DNA from: Actinoplanes nipponensis
Lineage (GTDB): Bacteria > Actinomycetota > Actinomycetes > Mycobacteriales > Micromonosporaceae
Reading direction: 5' to 3'
DNA: 64,000 nucleotides
NCBI RefSeq assembly: GCF_016862275.1
Contig: NZ_BOMQ01000032.1
Coordinates: forward strand, 1-64,000
The translations under genes and the position numbers were made by a program. Below are positions 15,457-24,780 of this stretch, piece after piece; the first letter of the stretch is position 1; each line of letters opens with the position of its first letter. Below the pieces are notes generated by a model. The model saw nothing but the letters and a program-made list of their open reading frames with translations, was not told the origin of the DNA and ran no database searches.

Positions 15457-17252
15457 AGGTCCACGTCGAGCAGGTCGGTGCCGCGGTCGGCGGCGTAGCC
15501 CCGCACGTCCGGGACGCCCAGCCGGGCCGCGTCGGCGGTGAGGTCGTCGGGCATCTTCTGCGACTGCCGTTCGGCCTCGACCCGGGCCAGGTAGTGCTCG
15601 ATCTCCCGGGCCCGGACCGCGGCGTCCCAGCCCAGCGCGTCGCCCATCACGGCGGCGGCGTGCGCGGCGGTCTCGGCCCCGCGGTGGGCCGTCTCGAACG
15701 AGATCCGGGTGCGCCGGGTGAGCACGTCGTCGAGGTGCAGGGCGCCCTCGGCCTGGGCCGCGTACGCGACCTCGGCGGCCAGGTACTCCGGGGCGCCGGC
15801 GAGCGGGACGGCCAGCGCCGGATCCGCCTCGATCATCGCCAGCAGGTGCACGGTGAGGGTGCCGTACCGCTCCAGCAGGTGTTCGATCACCCCGGCGGCG
15901 ACGCCGTGCCGGCGGGCGATGTCGAGCCGGTCGCGCCAGGCGGCGGCGAAGCCGTCGGCGCCGAGCAGCGGAAGCTGGTCGGTGCGCGAGGGCTGGGCGG
16001 GCCCGCCGAGCCGGCGCACGGCCCGGTCGATGACGTCGGCGGCCATCACCCGGTACGTCGTGTACTTGCCCCCGGCCACCAGCAGCAGACCCAGCATCGG
16101 CTCGACCACCGCGTGCTCGCGGGACAGCTTCGAGGTGGAGTCGGCCTCGCCGGAGAGCAGCGGGCGCAGCCCGGCGTAGACGCCCTCGATGTCGTCGGCG
16201 GTCAACGGCCGGTCGAGCACGGTGTTGACCTGGTCCAGCAGGTAGCGGATGTCCCGGGCGGACGCGGCCGGGTGCGAGCGGTCCAGCTCCCAGTCGGTGT
16301 CGGTGGTGCCGATGATCCAGTGCCCGCCCCACGGGATGACGAAGAGCACCGAGGTGGGCGTGCGCAGGATCAGCCCGGCCTCGCCGGTGATGGCCGAGCG
16401 CGGCACCACCAGGTGCACCCCCTTGGAGGCCCGCACCCGCAGGCCGGGGCGGACGCCGACGTCGCGCAGCATCCGGGACATGTCGTCGCTCCACACCCCG
16501 GTGGCGGCGACGACGGTGCGGGCCCGCACCTCGAACTCGGGTGAGCCGGGCGCCTCCAGGTCGCGCACCTTGACGCCGACCACCTCGCGGGCCTGGCGCA
16601 CGAAGCCGGTGACCCGGGCGCTGGTGACCACGGCGGCGCCGAGGCTGGCGGCGGTGCGGGCCAGGTTGACCACCAGGCGCGCGTCGTCCACCTGCCCGTC
16701 GTAGTAGCGGATCGCCCCGGTGATCTTGTCGGCCCGCAGGCTCGGGAACAGGTGCCGGGCGCCGTCGCGGGTGAGGTGGCGGTGCAGCGGCATGCCCCGC
16801 CCGGTGCCGAAGACGCCCGCGAAGGCGTCGTACGCCGCGACGCCGAGGCCGTAGTAGGCCCGCTGCCAGACCCGGGCGGCCGGCGAGGCGGTGGGCAGCG
16901 GCACCAGGATCGGCACCGGCCGGACCAGGTGCGGGGCGAGCCGGCTGGTCAGCAGGCCGCGCTCGGTCAGCGCCTCGTGCACCAGGTGCAGCTCGAGCTG
17001 CTCGAGATAGCGCAGGCCGCCGTGGATGAGCTTGCTGGACCGGCTGGAGGTGCCGGCGGCCAGGTCACGGGCCTCGACCATTGCGACGCTCAGGCCGCGG
17101 GACGCGGCGTCCAGGGCGGCGCCGGCACCGGTGACGCCGCCGCCGATGACCAGGACGTCGAACTGCTCGTCCCGCAGCCGGCGCAGGTCGGCGACGCGGC
17201 GGATGGGTGAGAGCCGGCCGGCGGCGTATCGGGACTCGGAGGGAGAGCGCAC
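15453..17252 (-). CDS. glpD: aerobic glycerol-3-phosphate dehydrogenase
   Basis: FAD-dependent oxidation of sn-glycerol 3-phosphate to dihydroxyacetone phosphate at the membrane, passing electrons to quinone; 599 aa. The FAD dinucleotide-binding motif is FDVLVIGGGVTGAGAALDAASRGL (residues about 32-55), followed by the family signature SSRSSKLIHGGLRYLE (near 80). The C-terminal domain (about 400-580) matches the GlpD cap, with the SFETAHRGAETAAHAAAVMG segment near its start. GTG 17252 has TACCGT 6 nt upstream; the longer frame runs into the HxlR gene region and is spurious. It forms a unit with the DUF4031 gene. No glycerol kinase is nearby. Confidence 0.93.
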   Translation of the reverse strand: MRSPSESRYAAGRLSPIRRVADLRRLRDEQFDVLVIGGGVTGAGAALDAASRGLSVAMVEARDLAAGTSSRSSKLIHGGLRYLEQLELHLVHEALTERGLLTSRLAPHLVRPVPILVPLPTASPAARVWQRAYYGLGVAAYDAFAGVFGTGRGMPLHRHLTRDGARHLFPSLRADKITGAIRYYDGQVDDARLVVNLARTAASLGAAVVTSARVTGFVRQAREVVGVKVRDLEAPGSPEFEVRARTVVAATGVWSDDMSRMLRDVGVRPGLRVRASKGVHLVVPRSAITGEAGLILRTPTSVLFVIPWGGHWIIGTTDTDWELDRSHPAASARDIRYLLDQVNTVLDRPLTADDIEGVYAGLRPLLSGEADSTSKLSREHAVVEPMLGLLLVAGGKYTTYRVMAADVIDRAVRRLGGPAQPSRTDQLPLLGADGFAAAWRDRLDIARRHGVAAGVIEHLLERYGTLTVHLLAMIEADPALAVPLAGAPEYLAAEVAYAAQAEGALHLDDVLTRRTRISFETAHRGAETAAHAAAVMGDALGWDAAVRAREIEHYLARVEAERQSQKMPDDLTADAARLGVPDVRGYAADRGTDLLDVDL

Positions 17253-17258
17253 AACCCC

Positions 17259-17264
17259 ACGGTA
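17259..17264 (-). promoter_or_regulatory. TACCGT -10 element, leaderless, for glpD
   Basis: TACCGT on the minus strand with a 6-nt spacer (AACCCC on the + strand) to GTG 17252. Confidence 0.5.
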
Positions 17265-17329
17265 GCGCTGCCGGGGGCGGCCCGGCGCGCCGCCGCCGGT
17301 TACTGCGGGGGATGCGCGACCGGGCGGGC

Positions 17330-18166
17330 TCAGGCGCGGTCGCGGACCAGATCCAGCATCTCGGTCACCGAGGCGGCCGGGTCGGTGATCGGGAACTGCA
17401 CCGACCTGATGACCGCCTCCGCGTCGGCCAGCAGGGTCAGGCGCTTGAGGCGGTCCGCCCCCGCGATCCGGAACGTCGGCAGGCGCAGCGCCGCCGCCAG
17501 CCTCCCGTCCTGGTCCGACAGCAGCGGGAACGGCAGTCCCGCGTGCGCGGCGAAGGCTTCCAGCTGGTCCGGGCGCTGGGTGCTGACGCCGCGGATCTGG
17601 GCGCCGGCCGCCGCGAAGTCGGCGGCTCTGGCCGCGTACGTCATCGATTCGAGCGTGCAGCCGGCCGCACCGGGGATGTCGGCCCAGCCCGGCGGGTAGC
17701 CCGGGGTGTCCGGCGCGAAGGCGCCGGGGAAGAAGTAGAGGACCGTCCAGGTCTCCAGCCGCAGGTCCGGGATCCGGCGGCCGACCAGGTCGTGCACCCG
17801 ATGGGCCTCCGCGGAGGCCGGTTCCGCCGTCGCGGTGAGCGAGCCGTCGCCGAGCACGTGCCGGTCGCCCCACTCCTGCAACGCGATCAGCACCGGCAGC
17901 AGGCCCTCGCCCTTCGCGGTGAGCACGTAGTCGTGGCGGGGCGGGCGTTCGGAATAACGGACCTTGCGCAGCACCCCGTGCTCGACCAGCGCGGTCAGCC
18001 GCTCGGTCAGCGCGCGCCGGCTCATCCCGAGCGACCTCTGCAGCCCCTCGAACCGGGTCACGCCGCCCGCGACGTCCCGGACCACGAGGAACGTCCACCA
18101 GTCGGTGAGCACGCCGAGGGCCTGCTCGATGCCGCAGTCGGCATCAATGAGTTCGACCCTGCGCAC
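17330..18166 (-). CDS. HxlR-type regulator fused to a peroxiredoxin-like domain
   Basis: 278 aa. Residues 1-105 are a winged-helix HxlR/MarR-like DNA-binding domain: GVLTDWWTFLVVRDVAGG, RFEGLQRSLGMSRRALTERLTALVEHGVL, and the wing RPPRHDYVLTAKG. Cys11 sits where HxlR-family redox sensors such as YodB and HypR have their reactive Cys. Residues about 125-278 form an AhpC/TSA-like redoxin domain: VLYFFPGAFAPDTPGYPPGW, PGAAGCTLES with Cys170 at the peroxidatic position, and PFPLLSDQDGRLAAALRLP. The second Cys of the related CTPQSC motif is absent (CTLESM). This suggests a peroxide- or thiol-responsive one-component repressor. GTG 18166 follows TATACT by 7 nt. It is divergent from an MFS exporter, with a perfect palindrome between them. 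Confidence 0.88.
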   Translation of the reverse strand: MRRVELIDADCGIEQALGVLTDWWTFLVVRDVAGGVTRFEGLQRSLGMSRRALTERLTALVEHGVLRKVRYSERPPRHDYVLTAKGEGLLPVLIALQEWGDRHVLGDGSLTATAEPASAEAHRVHDLVGRRIPDLRLETWTVLYFFPGAFAPDTPGYPPGWADIPGAAGCTLESMTYAARAADFAAAGAQIRGVSTQRPDQLEAFAAHAGLPFPLLSDQDGRLAAALRLPTFRIAGADRLKRLTLLADAEAVIRSVQFPITDPAASVTEMLDLVRDRA

Positions 18167-18173
18167 GCGCTCC

Positions 18174-18179
18174 AGTATA
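18174..18179 (-). promoter_or_regulatory. TATACT -10 element, leaderless, for the HxlR fusion gene
   Basis: TATACT on the minus strand with a 7-nt spacer to GTG 18166, the best -10 match in the window. A GGAG lies only 3 nt from the start, too close for normal use. The palindrome at 18184-18198 lies in the -10/-35 interval. Confidence 0.65.
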
Positions 18180-18183
18180 GTCC

Positions 18184-18198
18184 GTTCCAGTTTGGAAC
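18184..18198. promoter_or_regulatory. palindromic operator GTTCCA-N3-TGGAAC between HxlR fusion and MFS genes
   Basis: GTTCCAGTTTGGAAC has perfect 6-bp arms around a 3-bp centre and lies in the 55-bp divergent intergenic region. It sits directly upstream of the TATACT -10 of the regulator and 23 bp before the MFS start. It is a natural dimeric site for the HxlR-type protein, controlling itself and the exporter. Binding is inferred. Confidence 0.65.
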
Positions 18199-18221
18199 TT
18201 ACTCGAACGGGGGCGAGGACC

Positions 18222-19454
18222 GTGAGCGTGTTCTGGCGGTGGTGGGCGGCCGGAACCAGCAGTGACCTGGGCTCGGCGGTCGGCGGGGTGGCGCTGCCGC
18301 TGACCGCGCTCGCGGTCCTCGACGCGACCCCGTTCGAGATGGGCCTGATCGCCGCGGCCGGCTACGTCGCCTGGCTGGTCATCGGGCTGCCCGCCGGCGT
18401 CATCGTGCAGCGGCTGCCGCTGCGCGGCACCCAGATCGGCATGGATCTGGTACGCGCGCTGGCCGTCGCGTCGATCCCGGTGGCCTGGTGGCTCGGCCGG
18501 CTGACCGTGGCCCAGCTGGTCGTCGTCGCCCTGACCGTGAGCTTCGCGCACGTGCTGTTCTTCGTCGCCAACACCACGTTCCTGCCCGAGATCGTCAGCC
18601 GGGACCAGTTGCAGTCGCGCAACAGCCTCACCTCCGGCACCCACGCCACCACCCAGCTCGCCGGCCCCTCCCTGGGCGGCCTCGCGGTCCAGCTCCTCGG
18701 CGCCGTGCCGACCCTGCTGATCGACGCGGTCAGCTACCTCGTCTCGGCCGCGCTGATGCGGACGCTGCCGGCCCGGCAGCAGCACCGGCCGCAGCAGCCC
18801 ACGCCGATGGGGGCGATGATCCGCGCGGGCTGGGCCTACGTGACCAGGCACCCGATGATGGGCCCGGCCATGTGGTCGGCCACCGCCTCGAACTTCGTCA
18901 GCGGCGCCTACCTGGCGCTCTTCCCGCTCTACCTGGTCCGGGAGCTGCACGCCCCGGCCGGCGTGGTGGGCCTGCTGCTGGCCGTCGACGGTGTCGGCAC
19001 CCTGATCGGCGCGACGCTGACCACCCGGGCCACCAACGCCCTCGGCACCGCCCGGGGACTGATCATCCTGGGCTTCGCGGAGGCGGCCGGCGCCTTCGTC
19101 ATCCCGCTGGGCACGGGCTGGGCGGCGTACCTGTCGTTCACGGCCGGCGTGCTGATCTTCGCCGGCACCGGCGTGGTCTTCAGCGTGACCACCCGGACGT
19201 ACCGGCAGATCGCCAGCCCGCCGGAGCTGCTGTCACGGGTGATGGCGACGGTCCGCTTCGTCTCCTGGGGCGCCATTCCCGTCGGCGGGCTGGTCGCCGG
19301 CGCGCTCGCCGGGCCGCTCGGCGCCCGGACCACCCTGCTGCTCTTCGCGGCGGCCGCGGTGCTCGCGCCGCTCGCGCTGCTGTGCTCCCCGGTACGCCAT
19401 CACCGCGACCTGGTCGACACCACCGCACCGGAGCCGGCCGCCGTCGCGGGGTAG
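18222..19454 (+). CDS. MFS transporter, putative drug/siderophore exporter type
   Basis: A 410-aa major facilitator with twelve predicted TM helices, of the MFS_3/enterobactin-exporter-like group common in actinobacteria. Visible features are FWRWWAAGTSSDLGSAVGGVAL at the N-terminus, FFVANTTFLPEIVSRDQLQSRNS after TM4 (a typical FLPxxVxxxxLxxANS block) and RTYRQIASPPELLSRVMATVRFVSWG before TM10-11. GTG 18222 lies 2 nt from GAGGA (18215-18219), while GTG 18228 has an 8-nt spacing and is equally possible. The gene is divergent from the HxlR-peroxiredoxin fusion, so its substrate may be an electrophile or redox-active compound sensed by that regulator. Confidence 0.87.
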   Translation: MSVFWRWWAAGTSSDLGSAVGGVALPLTALAVLDATPFEMGLIAAAGYVAWLVIGLPAGVIVQRLPLRGTQIGMDLVRALAVASIPVAWWLGRLTVAQLVVVALTVSFAHVLFFVANTTFLPEIVSRDQLQSRNSLTSGTHATTQLAGPSLGGLAVQLLGAVPTLLIDAVSYLVSAALMRTLPARQQHRPQQPTPMGAMIRAGWAYVTRHPMMGPAMWSATASNFVSGAYLALFPLYLVRELHAPAGVVGLLLAVDGVGTLIGATLTTRATNALGTARGLIILGFAEAAGAFVIPLGTGWAAYLSFTAGVLIFAGTGVVFSVTTRTYRQIASPPELLSRVMATVRFVSWGAIPVGGLVAGALAGPLGARTTLLLFAAAAVLAPLALLCSPVRHHRDLVDTTAPEPAAVAG

Positions 19455-19523
19455 CCCCCGCGCACGTCACCGGCCTCCCACCGCACCCGGGCGGGCGGCG
19501 ATCGTTGGGTAGGTTCGGCGGTT

Positions 19524-20528
19524 GTGGACAGCGAGTTCTGGATCTCCGAACTGACCGACGACGACGTGCCCGCCGTGGTGGCCCTCTGCCGGACCGCCCT
19601 GGACCTGCCCGAGGACGCCGCCGAGGCCGCGGAGATCGTGCTGCGACTGCGCGAGACCACCGGCACCGACGGCTGGTCGGCCACGCCGCGGCGGATCGCC
19701 GGCTTCCTCGCCCTGAGCTCGGCCGGGGCCGGGACCGGGGCGGAGTCCGCCGGCGAGCCGGTCCCGGTGACCGGCGGGCGGGTGATCGGCGTGGTGCTGG
19801 GCTCGGTGTCGCACCGGGACCGCTCGATCGGCCACATCGACCTGCTCGCCGTGGACCCGCGGGAACGGCGCCGGGGCGTGGCGCGGGCCCTGGTGTCCCG
19901 GATCGAGGGCGCGCTGGCCGGGCTCGGCGCCGGCGACGTGGTCATCGCCGGCAATGCCCCGTACTACGCCTGGCCCGGCATCGACGTGCGCTACACCCCG
20001 GCGATCTGCGCCGCCATGGCGTTCGGCTTCGAGCAGGACCAGCCGGCCTGGAACATGACCGTGGACGTGACCCGGCCGGCGACCGGGGCGACCCCGGAAG
20101 CGCTCGCCGGGGACGAGACGAGGCTGGCCGGGACGGGCCTGACGATCCGCCGGGCGGTGGCCGCGGACGTGCCGGCGCTGGTCCGGTTCTCGCTGGCCAA
20201 CTTCGGCGAGGGCTGGGGCGGGGAGATCACCCACTCCGTCGGGCGGGACCGGGCCGGGTGCCACCTGGCGCTGGCCGCGGACGGCACGATCGTGGGCTTC
20301 GCCGCGTACGGGTCGTCGCGGCCGTCCTGGTTCGGCCCGATGGGCACCGCCCCGGCCGCCCGCGGGTCCGGTGTCGGCGCCCTGCTGCTGCGCCGGTGCC
20401 TGGTTGACCAGCGGGCCGCCGGTCACGACCGGGTGCAGATCGGCTGGGTCGGGCCGCTGCCGTTCTACGCCAAGGCCGTCGGGGCCCGGGTCGAGCGGGT
20501 CTTCCTGCTGTACCGCAAGCAGCTCTGA
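19524..20528 (+). CDS. tandem GNAT acetyltransferase
   Basis: 334 aa with two GNAT folds. The first (about 5-175) contains IDLLAVDPRERRRGVARALVSRIEG with the acetyl-CoA pyrophosphate-binding R-R-x-G-V-A turn. The second (about 205-330) contains MGTAPAARGSGVGALLLRRCL with G-S-G-V-G. FYAKAVGARVERVFLLYRKQL ends the protein in the manner of the final GNAT strands. The substrate is unknown. GTG 19524 is preceded by TAGGTT 8 nt upstream with no Shine-Dalgarno, a slightly long leaderless spacing. A shared terminator separates it from the convergent groEL. Confidence 0.85.
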   Translation: MDSEFWISELTDDDVPAVVALCRTALDLPEDAAEAAEIVLRLRETTGTDGWSATPRRIAGFLALSSAGAGTGAESAGEPVPVTGGRVIGVVLGSVSHRDRSIGHIDLLAVDPRERRRGVARALVSRIEGALAGLGAGDVVIAGNAPYYAWPGIDVRYTPAICAAMAFGFEQDQPAWNMTVDVTRPATGATPEALAGDETRLAGTGLTIRRAVAADVPALVRFSLANFGEGWGGEITHSVGRDRAGCHLALAADGTIVGFAAYGSSRPSWFGPMGTAPAARGSGVGALLLRRCLVDQRAAGHDRVQIGWVGPLPFYAKAVGARVERVFLLYRKQL

Positions 20529-20540
20529 CCCCGGGCACGG

Positions 20541-20574
20541 GAAAGGCGGGCCGCCCGGAGGCGACCCGCCTTTC
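20541..20574. terminator. bidirectional terminator between GNAT gene and groEL
   Basis: GAAAGGCGGG (20541-20550) and CCCGCCTTTC (20565-20574) form a perfect 10-bp stem with a 14-nt loop. The A-run in the left arm and T-run in the right arm serve both convergent genes. Confidence 0.8.
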
Positions 20575-20593
20575 TCCGATCAGGTGACTGGAC

Positions 20594-22441
<1,848 letters not shown>

Positions 22442-22468
22442 TTAGCACTCTGCTGGGGCGAGTGCAAG
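22442..22468. promoter_or_regulatory. CIRCE element 2 (HrcA operator, imperfect)
   Basis: TTAGCACTC-N9-GAGTGCAAG. The left arm is the exact consensus half-site and the right arm departs at the last three positions. It lies 9 bp from the first CIRCE element, giving a tandem pair upstream of groEL. Confidence 0.8.
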
Positions 22469-22567
22469 CAGAACGACCGCCACCCGGGGCGCCGGGCGGG
22501 ACGCCCGCAAGGTCGTAATTCGGCGTCCGGCTTGCCCCGACCTGGGCGACGCGGTAGGCAGGGCAGC

Positions 22568-23086
22568 ATGACCAGCACCGTCGCGCCCACCATGACCGTG
22601 CGCCGGGTCACCGCCGAGGACACCGGCCGGATGCGCGCGCTGCGACTGGAGATGCTGGCCGACAGCCCCCTCGCCTTCCTGGAGACGCTGGCCCAGGCGG
22701 CGGCCCGGCCGCACGCGGACTACCGGCGGCGGATCGTGCAGGCCTCGGCCGGCGGCCAGCTCGCCCAGTTCGTGGCCGATCCCGGCGGCCCGCTGATCGG
22801 CCACGCGGGGGGCACGGTGCTGCCCGAGGACCCGCGCACGACGATCGTCTTCGCGGTCTACATCACACCCGCCCGGCGCGGCCGGGGCGTGTTGCGTGAG
22901 CTGGTCGAGGCGGTGGCCGGCTGGTCGGTGGCGATGGGGCGCGACGAGCTGATGCTGGAGGTCGTGGTCGGCAACGACCGTGCGGTGCGGGCGTACGAGC
23001 GGCTCGGGTTCTCCGACACCGGGGTCCGCGTGCCGCACCCCGTGATACCGGGCCTGCTGGAGCTCCAGATGCGCCGGCGGGCCTGA
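22568..23086 (+). CDS. GNAT family N-acetyltransferase
   Basis: A 172-aa single GNAT domain. VYITPARRGRGVLRELVEAVAGW carries the acetyl-CoA binding R-R-G-R-G-V turn (about 100-108). LEVVVGNDRAVRAYERLGFSDTGVRVPH is the classic C-terminal block (N-x-x-A-x-x-x-Y-x-x-x-G-F). The substrate is unknown. ATG 22568 has TAGGCA 7 nt upstream, a near match to the leaderless pattern. The HExxH protein gene follows after 3 nt and probably shares the transcript. Confidence 0.88.
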   Translation: MTSTVAPTMTVRRVTAEDTGRMRALRLEMLADSPLAFLETLAQAAARPHADYRRRIVQASAGGQLAQFVADPGGPLIGHAGGTVLPEDPRTTIVFAVYITPARRGRGVLRELVEAVAGWSVAMGRDELMLEVVVGNDRAVRAYERLGFSDTGVRVPHPVIPGLLELQMRRRA

Positions 23087-23089
23087 GCG

Positions 23090-23587
23090 ATGCCCGCCGC
23101 CCGCCGCTGGCCCGTGGCCCGCACCCTGCTCACCGCCGTCAACGGCACGACGCTGGTCGGCCTCGGCATCGCCGTGCTGACCCGCACCAGGGTGCGCCGC
23201 GGCCCCGGCGGGATCCTCATCGCCGAGGGGTACCGCCTCAAGGCGCCCCCCGCGACCTGCTTCACCATCGGATCGGTGATCATCACCCGGCGCACGGCCG
23301 ACTGGCTGCTGCACGAGAGCCGGGCCGAGCTGCTGACCCACGAGAGCCGGCACGCGGGGCAGTACGCGGTGCTGGGCCCGCTGTTCTGGCCGGCCTACTG
23401 GGTGTCGTGCGGCTACTCGTGGGCGATGACCGGCAGCTACGGCACCCGCAACGCCTTCGAGCGGCACGCGGGCCTGGCCCACGGCGGCTACCGGGAGGCG
23501 CCGCTGCGGCCGGCCCTGCGCCGGTTCAGTCGGTCAGCTGCCACTGGATCCACCGATCCACCGGCCGGAAGCCCACCTCCCGGTTGA
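23090..23587 (+). CDS. small membrane-associated protein with HExxH motif
   Basis: 165 aa, family not named with certainty. An N-terminal hydrophobic stretch (about 10-30) is followed by a segment with HESRH near residue 84 in the context [20 protein letters not shown]. It matches HExxH and resembles uncharacterised bacterial proteins with a HExGHxxQ...LGPLYLP pattern. A later FERHA near residue 125 could supply a third ligand. The function may be a small metallopeptidase or a metal-binding membrane protein. It starts 3 nt after the GNAT stop. The last 62 bp overlap the convergent GNAT gene, and the final 25 residues are low-complexity, so that tail is probably unstructured. Confidence 0.65.
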   Translation: MPAARRWPVARTLLTAVNGTTLVGLGIAVLTRTRVRRGPGGILIAEGYRLKAPPATCFTIGSVIITRRTADWLLHESRAELLTHESRHAGQYAVLGPLFWPAYWVSCGYSWAMTGSYGTRNAFERHAGLAHGGYREAPLRPALRRFSRSAATGSTDPPAGSPPPG

Positions 23588-24542
23588 TCCGGAGCATGTG
23601 GTCGTTCTGCGCGGCGTTGAAGGTGTCGATCTCGCGCAGCCCGGGACGGCCGGCGCGGGCGTACGCCAGGTTCTGGATCTTGATGGTCAGGCCCAGGCGG
23701 CGCCCGCGGTGCGCGGGGTCGACCATCGTGATGCCCTGCCAGGCGTGCCGGGCGTGCCCGGCCCGGCCCGAGATCACGGTCCAGGCGACGAGCCGCCCGC
23801 CGGCCTCGTCCACGGCGCCGGTGTGGAAGGTGACGCAGCCGCGGGCGCGCAGCATCTCCTCGGTGGCGCGGACCCGGGCGGCATCGACCCGGGTGGGCTC
23901 CCAGGCCAGGTCGCCGACGGGGGCGTCCAGGTTCAGCCGGCTGTCCAGGTAGCCGACGTCGTCCAGGTACTCGCCCGGCGGTGTCCCGGTCCAGCGCACG
24001 ATCCGGTAGCCGGGCGGAGGCGGAACGTCGGCGGGCGCGGCGGCGGTGACGTCCAGGCGGCTACGCAGCTCCACCAGGCCGGGCACCGCGCCCACAGCCG
24101 CCGCGAAGGCCGCACCGTCGGAGACAGGGCCGCCGGGCCCGGCCGGGCCGCCACCGCCGGAAGGCCCGGACGGGGAGGAGGCCGGGCCGCCGGCGGAGGC
24201 CCCGATGAGGTGCCGCCGGCCGAGCGCCCGGGCCCGCTCGATCGCGAAGGTCAGCATCGCCCGCCCGGCCCCGGCCCGTCGCTCCGCCGGAAGCACGCAG
24301 AGCAGCATGTTGACGTTGTCCCGATTGTCGAGCTGAGGCAGCCCCAGCTCCAGGTGACCGACCGGCGCCCCGTCCCGGACGGCCAGGTACTGCTCCAGCT
24401 CCTGGCTCGGCCACGGATACCGCAGCCGGGCGCGATAGCCCTCGAGCGTGTCGAACGGGATGTCGGGCGCGTCCAGCTCGGCGACGGTCCGGTCGATCGC
24501 ATGGGCGGCGCGTTCATCGGTGAGGGGGACTATCCGCAGCAT
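23526..24542 (-). CDS. tandem GNAT-fold acetyltransferase
   Basis: 338 aa with two GNAT-like halves joined by a Gly/Pro/Ser-rich linker (about residues 115-145). The N-terminal half has [23 protein letters not shown] (acetyl-CoA loop R-A-G-A-G). The C-terminal half has [22 protein letters not shown] (R-G-R-R-L-G) and ends with [18 protein letters not shown]. Similar two-domain proteins are common in actinomycetes and none of the close ones I recall has a fixed substrate. The ATG at 24542 has CAGGCT 6 nt upstream. An inverted-repeat element lies further upstream. Confidence 0.85.
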   Translation of the reverse strand: MLRIVPLTDERAAHAIDRTVAELDAPDIPFDTLEGYRARLRYPWPSQELEQYLAVRDGAPVGHLELGLPQLDNRDNVNMLLCVLPAERRAGAGRAMLTFAIERARALGRRHLIGASAGGPASSPSGPSGGGGPAGPGGPVSDGAAFAAAVGAVPGLVELRSRLDVTAAAPADVPPPPGYRIVRWTGTPPGEYLDDVGYLDSRLNLDAPVGDLAWEPTRVDAARVRATEEMLRARGCVTFHTGAVDEAGGRLVAWTVISGRAGHARHAWQGITMVDPAHRGRRLGLTIKIQNLAYARAGRPGLREIDTFNAAQNDHMLRINREVGFRPVDRWIQWQLTD

Positions 24543-24588
24543 CCCGACAGCCTGGGCCGCGGGGCGTCACACCGCGAGGGAATTTGGT

Positions 24589-24691
24589 CGGGAGGACGCG
24601 CGCACAGCGCCTCCGGCACTGGGTCGTTGGGCCCCTAGGAGATTGTCGCCAAGCTCGAAGGTGGGGCCACGTACGGCGTCGCGTCCTCCCG
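24589..24691. ncRNA. candidate structured element in the gap between GNAT gene and thrC
   Basis: Perfect 12-bp arms CGGGAGGACGCG (24589-24600) and CGCGTCCTCCCG (24680-24691) enclose 79 nt. Inside these, GGCCCC and GGGGCC form a smaller nested pairing. The element sits in a 238-bp gene-free stretch, upstream of the minus-strand GNAT gene and downstream of thrC. It may be a leader structure, a small RNA or a terminator region. I do not recognise the family. Confidence 0.35.
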
Positions 24692-24780
24692 CGTAGAGCA
24701 TCCTGCCGACCCCGCGATCCCGGCGCAAGTCCTCACGGGAAGGAATTCTCGACGTTAGGCAGACTGCCGATTACGCTGCG

